DNA from: Nephrocerus scutellatus
Lineage: Eukaryota; Arthropoda; Insecta; Diptera; Pipunculidae
Direction of reading: 5' to 3'
Assembly: GCA_947095585.1 (NCBI GenBank)
Contig: OX352765.1
Span: 27,124,254-27,188,253 of the forward strand
Length of the DNA stretch: 64,000 bases
In this document: positions 33,640 to 44,604 of the stretch, piece by piece
Position numbering within the stretch: position 1 is the first letter of the stretch
Layout: every line of letters begins with the position of its first letter
Translations under genes and position numbers: made by a program
Notes under the pieces: model-generated
Told to the model about the DNA's origin: nothing
Seen by the model: only the letters and a program-made list of their open reading frames with translations
Database searches by the model: none

Positions 33640-34945
33640 GTCTAAGTGCAACGAGTGCCGTAAAGACCTGACAACGGCAGCTCTGGAAAAGCTTCTGGGG
33701 CTTTCACTACTGCACATTCATATCAAAAGCGAGGCTGGATCAAGAGCCATCGAACTGAAAATTCTTAATAAAATTAAAGCAAAAAGACCAGGGCCAGGAT
33801 TCTGTGTCTGATAATAACAAAACATAATTTCTCATCGACAAAATGTGTATGAAACAATATTTTAGTTTTTTTTGTTATATTTGACATTTCTTTATCATTA
33901 TAATTTTATTATTTATCATTATCACCGACACAGAATCCTGGCCCAGGACACACCAACATAAAATTGGAAAACGAAACTACTTAATGATAAAAACCACTAA
34001 TTTCCAAAGGAATTTTTTGATAAGAATGCCCGAACAAAATCATGCTGAAAATTTATATTATGTATCCATCTGGTACACAGATGGATCAAACCAAACACAG
34101 GAACTGAAGCAGGGGTATGCGGACCTAGAACCAAAATGCCAATACACCTAGGTAGATCTCCAACAGCATTCCAGGCAGAAACCATAGCAATAGAAGCCTG
34201 CGCACTAGAATGTATCAAAAGAAGGTACAGAAGAACCGAAATCTATGTGATCTCAGACAATAAGGCGCACTGCTAGCGCTAAAAAGTCCAGTCTTTTATT
34301 CTGAAGTAATGTGGAGCTGATTCTGCCACTTAAATAACTGACCAAAACCAAAAAAATCACTCTAATGCGGTCTCCCTGATATTCAGGCATATCAGGAAAC
34401 GAGGCAGCACATCTCTGTCCAAGAAAAGGAGCAGAAGTACCATTCACTGGCCCTGAGACCAAAAGCCACATCAAAAATAAGGTCAAAGAATGGGAAAACA
34501 CAGCCATTGAACCGGAATGGCTATTCTCGACTGGGATGAGACAGGCCAAAGAGCTTCCCAAATACAACATTAGTCAGATGGACAAACTGGACCGCCATAC
34601 ACTAAGAACACTAGTCTGGTACTTGACGGAACATGGCCCATTCTACGGCTATCTCTTGAAAATGGGTAAATCCTAATCGGATCGCTGCCGATTTTGTAAC
34701 GAACCAAAGGAAACATCAGAGCACATACTTTTCATATGAGCAGCTCTCACCCGGAAAAGAATAAAACATTTCGAGACTCACACAGTTCTCCGGCCAAATG
34801 CCAAACCAATAGAATTGGCAGATGTGGTGGCGTTTACAAAGGAACACAATATGGGAAAACATCTGGTATGCGCAATAGACCTCGAGCTCGCAGTACACAA
34901 GGCTTTATAGCCCCACCCACACTAATAATAATAAAATTATAATGA
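33640..34945 (+). pseudogene. LINE RT C-terminus, RNase H and Cys motif
   Basis: DLTTAALEKLLGLSLLHIHI marks the end of the RT. After a MITE insertion (33793-33942) the coding resumes: IWYTDGS, AFQAETIAIEACALECIKRR and TEIYVISDNKA are the RNase H core. Then come a GNEAAHLC-type block and LDRHTLRTLVWYLTEHGPFY, followed by CRFCNEPKETSEHILF, the C-terminal Cys/His motif of R1-like elements. The text stays legible despite several frameshifts, so the copy is of moderate age. Tail AATAATAATAAAATTATAAT at about 34922. Confidence 0.8.
33793..33942. mobile_element. 150-bp MITE nested in the LINE
   Basis: Terminal inverted repeats GCCAGGATTCTGTGTC (33793-33808) and its exact complement (33927-33942) are extended imperfectly by GATAATAA. 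The element is flanked by CCAGG at 33788-33792 and 33943-33947. Removing the element and one CCAGG rejoins the LINE text (KAKRP then GHTNIK). The interior is A+T-rich and non-coding. Superfamily undecided; the palindromic CCAGG/CCTGG edges blur the exact duplication length. Confidence 0.85.
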
Positions 34946-35257
34946 TGGCCAAGGTCTGTCTCACAGAGGGGCTCCCTGCAATGGAATCAATGTAAAATAT
35001 AAACTTGACTTGATGAAGATACCTAATATTTTGAATTAGTTTTTAATTCTGGATTATTAAGGCAACTCCCTGAATAGTGGTTAGGGAAATTTTTCAAGAT
35101 GCGGAATCAAGTAACGGATGAATCAAATCCCCAAAATTTTCCCCACAGCAGATGAACTACAGCAAGTTATCACGTAGTTAGACGAGGTAACCTGAGAAAA
35201 AATAATAATAAGAAGATGAACATATATGTAGTAAAGTAGTAATAATCACGAAATTAA

Positions 35258-35524
35258 TTGCGAGCCCGAAGGATGAAGATTATATTCAGAGGACAATAAA
35301 ATTGTTTGGCAAACGTGTGTACGCTTGTACGTTTGTTTGCCGTGTCGTATATCTTGGCTTCTACCAGTTAAAATTTGATGGGACTTGTTTTAAAACATTT
35401 GGTTAGCGCTCGGCTTGTGTCGAAACGTACAAAAATAAAAAACGTACAACCGTACAAATGTTCGCACGTTCGCTGAAAAATTTTCATGTCTTCTGAATAT
35501 AAGTTTCGTCCTTCAGGCTCGCAA
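35258..35524. mobile_element. 267-bp MITE with long terminal inverted repeats
   Basis: The left end TTGCGAGCCCGAAGGATGAA pairs with the right end, whose complement reads TTGCGAGCCTGAAGGACGAA. Pairing continues through TATATTCAGA and AAAATT for about 46 bp with few mismatches. Subterminal TTGTACG-type motifs are also mirrored. It is flanked by TAA (35255-35257 and 35525-35527), as expected for PIF/Harbinger-type TWA targets. Confidence 0.8.
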
Positions 35525-35529
35525 TAAGG

Positions 35530-37905
35530 TAAATCTTAAATCGACCGAACATAACATCCAAAATCTATTAAACATCGAACAAGTTAATTTTTTTTCTCGA
35601 TGTCCAATAAACGGTTTTGACCTTTGGATTATCGGTTGGTATGTGATAGATAGTTTGATTGACAGAAAAATTGAATTTTGTGAACACTTCTGTTCGTTTG
35701 TCTGTCTATCTAGTTATCTATCGTACAATAACGCTCAATAAACGAGATAACGCTGCAAAGAACCTGTCACTATAGTTTTCATAATTTTTGCTGAGGTGAG
35801 GATTGTCAACAAGAACAGTGTCAATGCATTAGTATCAGTTAAAGTTAATCCAATTCTGCTATTTATTTATTATTTATAATTATTTTATGTATGCATGTAT
35901 GTATTTTATACCCAAACAAGAAATCTTAAACTATATTTAGAAGTAATCCGTTCGGTTTGTGATGTTATTATAGAATCTTTGAGAGGATGTGTAGCAGCCA
36001 CTGACAGACTAACATTGTTCGTGATGACAATTGGGGTTCACCTAACCATAAATTATGAAAACGAGGAACAAAACATATTGTTCGCAGCGCGTTCATCATT
36101 CTGAATTCTTAGAATATAAAATTTTGTTTATAATTGGAGAAGTAATAAACAGAACTTTCAGTAAATAGTTGAATTTACCATCAGCTGAGTGTCTCAGAGC
36201 CCGTACGTATTATGTAATCCGTAATGCGTTGATAATCTTAGATCTTTTCAACCTTGTGTCGAAGGTTACTTATGTGCAAAAATGCATTGCAAATGAATGA
36301 GTTTATCCTTAAAGCTATTTTGAAATGCTGCGGAAAGCGGCTGTAGCAGCAATAATATAAAAGCTTCAATCGTTTTACCGACAGCGTTGGAACGGGTGTG
36401 AAGAATGAACGCACAGCACAAGCTTTTTCCCAATCAGTGATTCCATCCTTTTCTCACAATTCTAAATTTAATGTTATGATGCATATTCCAGAGCGAACTA
36501 TCAGCGTTGACTATCTAAACACGTCATAAGGTTACTCAAGGTCCCTGTCCTAAAAACGCCAATCCGTGGCTAGTGCTGCAGTTACAATTACGTCATCACC
36601 TGATGCGGTATTTTGTTGTGCACTAGCACTTTGCATTCTCATACAATCGGAATATGCACTCAATATTTCCTTGTACTGCATACAATTCTCGTTTCAAGTG
36701 CCGCCCCTCTATACGTGACGTCGCCGGCTGAAATTAAAGGTCGACCATATGACCAGACTTGGAAGATGCAATTGAAAATGATGATAGTCCTTCTTCCTTC
36801 TAGCTATTGTGAGTTTCATCATTTGAAATAGACTCAAGGTTTTTGCTTGTCTGTAAAATTATTTTCTATCAGCGAAGTGAAATGAAAGTCGCGGAGTTGG
36901 CGGTCGTTTATTTTAAAATAATACGTGCATTTGAGTGATTGTCATTGTGTGACAAGGTCGTTCCATAAATAGATTTCATTCGATGTATCTCTATCAAATT
37001 TTTTGTATAACAGCAATATTATACACGATGACGTTTGTCGTAATTTCCTTATGCACTATTCAGTTGAAATTAATTTAGGGAACATATATGGGAGCATATA
37101 AGTAAGCCAAAGGACTTTATTAATAGCTCACTTGATATTTTAAGTATTTAGTTAAAACATCTTCCAATCAATATGCGTATAATGCCTTTATTGGAAATGA
37201 GTTCATGTACAATTGAAATAGCCGGAATTAACTACCGGTAAGACACGCATATCGATATTCTAAATAAATGTCGAATATTAAATCAGTCATCGAACTACCG
37301 ATCAAAGCTTCAACAACGGCCAATCAATTGAACATAAATCGATCGACATCCATGCACCCAACCCACATTGAATAACCAAAGAACGATAAAATTCCAAACC
37401 AACCTTCGTTTCATTTATGCTTAGCATAAGAAATTTATTTTTAAACAAAATGCTTTGAAATAAATATCGTAGTGGAAGCCAACTATAAAGACCAACTATT
37501 AGACATAAACGCACCCATCAAACATCAAACGAACTATCGAAAGTCAAAACAATGATCAAACAACCATCCTCGTCGGACCACCAATTGAACAGAAATCGAC
37601 CATAAATAAAATATGGATGTATGCTGTTTTAAATAAAAACGTGTAATTAAATGGTCTTAATTCAAATTTTCGTTTGCTTTAAAAAAATTAAAAGCTCACC
37701 TAAGTTCATTATTGTTGGCAGTTAACTATCCAATACCAAACCAACTATAAATGTCAAATCAATTAATCAACAAATTTAACTATCGATTAAATACCAAAAT
37801 ACCACCGAACATCGAAGGAGCTTTTAATAATTATTTATCAAGGATAACTACAAGAAACTTTACAGAACGTACCTAAGAAAATTGATCATAACGTCCTCTG
37901 ATACT
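35530..37905. other. intergenic, nothing firmly supported
   Basis: About 37260-37850 carries loosely repeated motifs (AACTATCGA, ACCAAACCAACTATAAA, ATCGAACAT). The open frame at 36613-36831 overlaps no conserved motif. No exon or RNA gene supported. Confidence 0.35.
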
Positions 37906-37909
37906 CTTA

Positions 37910-38260
37910 GGCTAATGCCACACGAGCTCCAAAACGGTCGCGCGCCCAATTGTCCGCTTGCCCCGGAAAAAAGTTCGTTATTGTCACAAGAGCTGCATTT
38001 TGACCGCTCGACAGTATATTATGCTGATCATGCTTATTTGTTAAGTTTGGTTATTCAAGATGGATACAGTTCAAAATAATGTTTTATTTTTATACTGCAT
38101 TGCAAAAAGAATAAAAAAGGAAAGAAAGCAAACACAATTTTGGGTACATCCACTAAACAGCGAAAGACATTTCACCGGTCATTTTTATTTGAGGCATCCC
38201 AAATTGAAGGAATTTCCTGGAAAAATTTTCAATTATTACCGTATGTCCATGTAACTAAAG
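37910..38260 (+). pseudogene. PIF/Harbinger transposase, N-terminal fragment
   Basis: The frame from ATG 38060 reads QFWVHPLNSERHFTGHFYLR, then PKLKEFPGKIFNYYRMSM, the N-terminal signature of insect Harbinger transposases. The catalytic DDE part is absent. A plausible 5' terminus GGCTAATGCCACACGAGC starts at 37910 right after TTA (37907-37909), a TWA-type target. I did not find a matching 3' terminus, so the element is truncated. Confidence 0.7.
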
Positions 38261-38529
38261 TTACTTTAAAAAAAGTTTGGGTTTTAATTCCGGCCACAAC
38301 TGCTAGAATGAGATTTGAAATAAAACACAACACTTTTACTTCTGCATCCGGACCAGAATGTATGACTACGTGACCAAACGCGAGAAATCGATTAAAGTTC
38401 TAGAAAACAAAGTTGTGCGCAATTCCACTCAAACATAACTCAATCGTACATGTTAATACAGCAGTATATGGCAACAGCTTATAGTAGACAATAGAGTACA
38501 GTTTACCAACTCACTCGTAACAAGAAACA

Positions 38530-38781
38530 CCACATCAACTACCCTGTTAAGGCAATGGACGGCTCTTTGATCCTTATGGAGGAACAACAATTAACCCGCT
38601 GGACAGAGCATTTTAGGAATGTTTTGAATTGTACTTCGCTAGGCACGTCCATCAACCCACATATGCACCCTAATAGGCTACTTAACATCAGCGTCGCTAC
38701 TCCTTGATTGGATGAGTTAAGTACAACAATTCGTTCACTGCAATCAGGTAAAGCAGCAGGCAATGACAACATCTACGCAGA
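38530..38781 (+). pseudogene. LINE family B, pre-RT segment
   Basis: EEQQLTRWTEHFRNVLN is followed by LDELSTTIRSLQSGKAAGND and NIYAELL, the start of the reverse transcriptase (KSPGxDxIxxELL). It runs straight into the duplicated unit at 38782. Confidence 0.75.
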
Positions 38782-39624
38782 ACTCCTTCAAGCCGAAGTC
38801 GAGTTAACTACGCGAAAATTGCATGCGATATATCAAGGTATCTGGAAATCTGAAATCATTCCATCGTCGTTAAAAGAAGGATTAATAGTCAAACTCCCCA
38901 AGAAAGGTGGTTTAAGCAATTGCGAAAAGTGGCGAGGAATTACCCTGCTAAACAAAGTGATCTCCTCTATAAAAGGATGCGCTTACGGAATGCGTTAGTG
39001 TCAAATTAACACCTTATGCTAAATAATATCTGGAACTACTCGCAAATCTTCCAGAATCTGAAGCTAACGATCTTCAGATCTAACGTTCTCTCAGTACTCT
39101 TGTATGGCTGCGAAACGTGGAAAGTCACAGTGTCAATTGCGACGCGCCTCCAAGTCTTCGTCAACAAGTGCTTAAGGAGGATACTGAGAATAAGATGGCC
39201 GGACATTATCACCAATCAAGACTTGCGGAGAGTAACGCAGCAGGAAGCAATCGCGATCACCATCAGACGACGAAAATGTAGTTGTATTGGCCACACTTTG
39301 AGAAAGCCAGCGGACGATATAACGAAACTAGCGCTCGACTGGAATCCACAAGGAAGCCGCCGAGTTGGCCGTCCTAGCAAGACATGGAAAAGGACAATAG
39401 TAGAGGAAACGAGATCCCAGTGGACAGAGTGGCGACTCTTGAAAACTCAGGCGATAAATGAAAGAAAGAAGATAGGGCTACTGTTTATCACAAGTACAGC
39501 TTCGTATCATTAAATTGCCTTAAGCGTCTTTAGTAAAATTCTTTTGAACTTTTTTGATGCTATTAATACGAATGTTGTAAATGGGAAATGGTAAACTACA
39601 CAAAGATATTCCAGAATTGATCTC
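38782..39624 (+). repeat. 843-bp tandem duplication, unit 1 (LINE family B RT remnants)
   Basis: It codes IIPSSLKEGLIVKLPKKGGL and NCEKWRGITLLNK, then jumps by deletion to LTIFRSNVLSVLLYGCETWK, NKCLRRILRIRWPDIITNQD, a CIGHTLRKPADDI block and SRRVGRPSKTWKR, the LINE C-terminus. The RT catalytic core is missing. After the stop the unit continues with non-coding DNA to AGAATTGATCTC. Confidence 0.9.
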
Positions 39625-40467
39625 ACTCCTTCAAGCCGAAGTCGAGTTAACTACGCGAAAATTGCATGCGATATATCAAGGTATCTGGAAATCTGAAATC
39701 ATTCCATCGTCGTTAAAAGAAGGATTAATAGTCAAACTCCCCAAGAAAGGTGGTTTAAGCAATTGCGAAAAGTGGCGAGGAATTACCCTGCTAAACAAAG
39801 TGATCTCCTCTATAAAAGGATGCGCTTACGGAATGCGTTAGTGTCAAATTAACACCTTATGCTAAATAATATCTGGAACTACTCGCAAATCTTCCAGAAT
39901 CTGAAGCTAACGATCTTCAGATCTAACGTTCTCTCAGTACTCTTGTATGGCTGCGAAACGTGGAAAGTCACAGTGTCAATTGCGACGCGCCTCCAAGTCT
40001 TCGTCAACAAGTGCTTAAGGAGGATACTGAGAATAAGATGGCCGGACATTATCACCAATCAAGACTTGCGGAGAGTAACGCAGCAGGAAGCAATCGCGAT
40101 CACCATCAGACGACGAAAATGTAGTTGTATTGGCCACACTTTGAGAAAGCCAGCGGACGATATAACGAAACTAGCGCTCGACTGGAATCCACAAGGAAGC
40201 CGCCGAGTTGGCCGTCCTAGCAAGACATGGAAAAGGACAATAGTAGAGGAAACGAGATCCCAGTGGACAGAGTGGCGACTCTTGAAAACTCAGGCGATAA
40301 ATGAAAGAAAGAAGATAGGGCTACTGTTTATCACAAGTACAGCTTCGTATCATTAAATTGCCTTAAGCGTCTTTAGTAAAATTCTTTTGAACTTTTTTGA
40401 TGCTATTAATACGAATGTTGTAAATGGGAAATGGTAAACTACACAAAGATATTCCAGAATTGATCTC
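39625..40467 (+). repeat. 843-bp tandem duplication, unit 2
   Basis: I see no difference from unit 1; the 165-residue C-terminal frames are identical. The junction shows the 3-bp microhomology ACT (at 38782, 39625 and 40468). Such identity implies a very recent event or an assembly artefact. Confidence 0.9.
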
Positions 40468-40509
40468 ACTAACTTTAGAAATAAATATTTTAATGTGTAA
40501 GCGTCTTTA

Positions 40510-41065
40510 AATATTTATAACTACGTTTTAAAAATCCGTTCATTGAGTTTTCCTTCGCAACAATAAAATCTATATGCAATCCAAATCTCAACGTTTAATC
40601 GCATATATGTAATGTACAAATCATTAATAACTGAAACTCTATGAAATAATTTAGCATCATATGAATATTGGGAAAACACTGGAGCAAGACTATGGTGAGC
40701 GGTCAATAATTTACATTTATTATAGTTTAAATATAACTTATTTAAAATACACCATTTACTTGGCTTTTTTATTTCACTTTAAAACAAAAAACTTACTTCT
40801 TTAAATATTTTTAAATCATCTGCATATAAGTGACATTTGGCGTATTTAAAATTGTCTGTAATATCATTTATAAAAATTAAAAACAAAATTGGACCGATAT
40901 GGCTTCCATGTTGCAATGGGGAAATAATTTCTTTTATAGCGAAATACGGCCCATTTTTAACTACTTTTCCAAGAGGCTTTGGAATCGCTGACAATTTACA
41001 AATATTTCTATAATTTTCGATAAGGTGTTTTCGACCGGATTTTAAAATAGGCTTGAAATATGAAA
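40510..41065 (-). pseudogene. Jockey-like LINE RT fragment
   Basis: The minus strand reads PLQHGSHIGPILFLIFINDI, then CHLYADDLKIFKEVSF with an intact YADD catalytic motif. NKLYLNYNKCKLL and FHRVSVINDLYI follow across frame changes. The QGSxxGPxLFxxFINDI form is typical of jockey-group RTs. Both ends are missing. Confidence 0.8.
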
Positions 41066-41164
41066 TTTTCCATTCATCTAGAAAGTGGGCTTAAGGGCTT
41101 ATTAATTTTTTTTAATTGACACATGACTAGATTGTGTTATAAAAATATTATATCAATATAATCC

Positions 41165-42365
41165 GGTCAGTGAATCAAAAATTTGTAGTCCTTTTCATTT
41201 TAAGTATTTTTTAATAAATGGTATTACTTATTGCTTTAACCAAATGAACAAGTACCACAAAATAATATTTATGTAATGGGCTTATTATTGTCAGTCAGAA
41301 ATAAAAAAATAATCATCAGTGCCTGTTACCACATCATTGCCATGTCCTTCTTCGTAGCTTTGTTTGTCAGTGCATCAAAAATTTGTAGTCCTTCTCATTT
41401 TGAGTATTTTTTAATAAATGGTATTACATATTGTTTCAACTAAATAAACAAGTACCAAAAAATAATATTTATGTAATGGGCTTATTATTGTCAGTCAGAA
41501 ATAAAGAAATAATCATCAGTGCCTGTTACCACATCATTGCCATGTCCTTCTTCGTAGCTTTGTTTGGCAGTGCATCAAAAATTTGTAGTCCTTCTCATTT
41601 TGAGTATTTTTTAATAAATGGTATTACATATTGTTTCAACTAAATAAACAAGTACCAAAAAATAATATTTATGTAATGGGCTTATTATTGTCAGTCAGAA
41701 ATAAAGAAATAATCATCAGTGCCTGTTACCACATCATTGCCATGTCCTTCTTCGTAGCTTTGTTTGTCAGTGCATCAAAAATTTGTAGTCCTTTTCATTT
41801 TGAGTATTTTTTAATAAATGTTATTACATATTGTTTCAACTAAATAAACAAGTACCAAAAAATAATATTTATTTAATTGGCTTATTATTGTCAGTCAGAA
41901 ATAAAGAAATAATCATCAGTGCCTGTTACTACATCATTGCCATGTCCTTCTTCGTAGCTTTGTTTATCAGTGCATCAAAAATTTGTAATCCTTCTCATTT
42001 TGAGTATTTTTTAATAAATGGTATTACATATTGTTTCAACTAAATAAACAAGTACCAAAAAATAATATTTATGTATTGGGCTTATTATTTTCAGTCAGAA
42101 ATAAAGAAATAATCATCAGTGCCTGTTACTACATCATTGCCATGTCCTTCTTCGTAGCTTTGTTTGTCAGTGCATCAAAAATTTGTAGTCCTTCTCATTT
42201 TGAGTATTTTTTAATAAATGGTATTACATATTGTTTCAACTAAATAAACAAGTACCAAAAAATAATATTTATGTATTGGGCTTATTATTTTCAGTCAGAA
42301 ATAAAGAAATAATCATCAGTGCCTGTTACTACATCATTGCCATGTCCTTCTACGTAGCTTTGTTT
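41165..42365 (+). repeat. 200-bp satellite array, six units
   Basis: A 200-bp unit is repeated six times. Each contains AAAATTTGTAGTCCTT, TTTTTTAATAAATG, AATAATATTTATGTA, a TTATTGTCAGTCAGAAATAA block, and CATTGCCATGTCCTTCTTCG. Units 2-6 differ at only a few positions; unit 1 is the most diverged. The 70-residue frames in each unit start at TTG, not ATG, and exist only because of the repeat. Confidence 0.95.
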
Positions 42366-42433
42366 TCGTTTTGTCATATTTGTTATGGAGGTCAAAGACT
42401 TCGTCATAAATGCACATGGCCTGTTACCCTTAC

Positions 42434-42590
42434 CTGCCTCAACATCGTCACACTCCGATATCCACTTGGTACGAGTATTCGGCATCCTTTTACAGCAACT
42501 ACTGACTGGCTGACACAATTCGGTTATGCGCACACTCGCGCAAAAATCTCCATTTTCCCAAAACATTACATTACAGAATACTGTCATAGG
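42434..42590 (-). CDS. possible coding exon of an unknown gene
   Basis: The minus strand is open through SVRITELCQPVSSCCKRM and KWISECDDVEAG and ends at the consensus donor GAGGCAG/GTAAGG (donor at 42433). A possible acceptor (ACACCTATGACAG) lies near 42580-42590. The 118-residue frame continues into the satellite, which cannot be coding. Five Cys occur in a short span. The plus-strand frame covering the same DNA is a read-out of the satellite. Unknown function. Confidence 0.25.
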
Positions 42591-42729
42591 TGTGAGTATT
42601 TGTGTGTGTATGTGAGAATGATAAAGAGCAAAATAGGTACATTCCATAGGAAACCAATCTACCGAACAAACTGGTTACTGGGTCAAACATCCTCACAGCT
42701 TGAATGTGAGCATGTTGGTAGCTAATGTT

Positions 42730-43600
42730 AACATTCGTCCATAGGGTTGAACGAATTTGATTTGGTCGGTTGGGGTTTGTGTTGTTGTTCTGGGAACTGA
42801 TTATTCAGTCCGCATCCTCACACTACTACATTTTTACGTTATTTTCACTGGAACTGCAGATGTTATGTGAAAAATGCATGCCATTGCATATATTTATCCG
42901 CGTTTAACTAGCTGTAATGTTGTTGAAAGTTCGCTATGGTTAACTGGATAAAAGGTGAACCGTCAAGGCAACATAGTACATGAATTGCATTGCCACGATG
43001 TCGATGGTTGGTATGTGGTGTGGACGTCATACAAAAACAAACCTTGAGTGCAATCAGTGGAATTTATGTGATTTTCATTTTATGTTCGAGTGTTTGCGTG
43101 CATTTATTATATTCTGCAAGTGACGTTGAGATGGCACTGTAGAAATTTAGATAGAATATCTACTGTAAAATACCATTTTTTCTACCATTTTGCGGAATCG
43201 TATATCTTCTTATTGAGTAGATTATTTATAATCTTTTTGATCTTTCTGGAAGCGAAAAGATAAGCCCATCAATCGGAGCCAACACCACAGTCACGGTACC
43301 CTAAAAATTTGTCCTAGAGTGTCTTCTATGCTCAAATCCATGAGACGATAGTCTAGAAAAACTTGAAGAAGGTATCGGAAAAGCGCCAAAGTGTTACTGT
43401 TCTCGGATTATCAGGCAAATAATAAAGCACTACCAACTAACTTATCGTTTGATAACAGGAATCTATTCAGGTTTTTGTAAAGCAAAAACTACAGTGTTTG
43501 ACTATGTTATCTGTTTTAACAAAAAGGTCCTGATTTCACCTAAAATTTAAAAAATGTTTGTAAACGTTTCGTTTATTTTTAGCATTCAGATACAGATCAA
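42730..43600. other. unassigned
   Basis: No motif or boundary I can support. Confidence 0.35.
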
Positions 43601-43604
43601 ATAA

Positions 43605-44600
43605 TTACATAAGCTTATTGCCAAGATGACTTGCCCGCTTGAGTTGCGCCACGGCAATAAGGTGGGCTATACCCTTTATTAAATTTAAAACAAAAATCGA
43701 AGGAATTTAATTAATAATATTTTACATTCCTCACTGTCACCTGGAACTAGAGAACGGGTTTCTGAAGAGTATCTACCCTAGCAAAATTTGTAGAAAACAG
43801 CTAAAGCTCCTACATTTCGTCTATGCTCCAAAGAATCAATACATGAAGAAATGGTTACATCGTTTTTCAAACGGAAAACTCTATTCTGAATTCTATCAAG
43901 ATAATGCAAATGAGATTTTGGAGCCCCACCCAATACATACGAATTAAATTCCGAATTTGGCCTTACATTAATCTTATATAATCTTAATAATTCAGAAGGG
44001 GTTAATTATAAGTTACAGCGTTTTATAAAACCTAAGCATTGGCTCGCTCTTTTTGAAATTTTATAAATATCTTCCTTTCAAGAAAGTTCACTGAAAACTT
44101 TTAAGCCTAACACTATTATTTACCGGAGGCACTAAATGCTGAACTGCCTTAAAATAAAACCCTGGAATTTATTCGGGTTAAATTCCACCCTATTGGATCT
44201 GCGATCTGCCCCAATCAACAATGACAAGAATGCACGACAGAATAGCCGTATTCGTTAAATATCGCAAACCAATCAAGCGAGAATTGCATGTTTTTTTGAT
44301 TACACACACTCAATGGAAGTCGATAGCATTGTATAATCAGCAAATGAATGGATACCACAAGTTGTATTTAGAAGATAATAGGTCATTGATATATATTAAG
44401 AAAACCTTAGGCGACAAGGATGACCCTTGTGGCACGCCAGCTTTGATCTAATGCGAAGATGTAGAAATACCATTTAATTGCATAGAAAAAGAGAGGATTT
44501 TTCAATGGTGATAATCGGTTCACTGCATCAGAAATAGACACTGAGATTTGAATGCAATAATTAACATAAAATTGGTCCTTTAAGAGTTTCAAGAGCACTT
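43605..44600 (-). pseudogene. LINE RT and 3' end
   Basis: The minus strand reads LLKLLKDQFYVNYC, a decayed spacer, then IKAGVPQGSSLSPKVFLIYI and ND, the RT QGSxLSP block (about 44385-44450). The catalytic YxDD part has decayed into stops. The 3' end near 43605-43740 (GTGGCGCAACTCAAGCGGGC, TTGGCAATAAGC) matches the poly(A)-tailed 3' fragment at 28027-28205, so both derive from one family. Confidence 0.7.
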
Positions 44601-44604
44601 TCTT

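Noticed and set aside
33640..34945. An intact LINE able to move
   Set aside because: It has frameshifts, stops and a nested MITE. None of the LINE copies in the window has an uninterrupted endonuclease plus RT frame.
41431..42243. Series of 70-residue frames, almost identical, every 200 bp
   Set aside because: They begin at TTG, have no ATG, and are a direct product of the satellite unit.
42231..42725. 164-residue plus-strand frame
   Set aside because: It starts inside the satellite at a TTG and runs into unrelated DNA; no motif.
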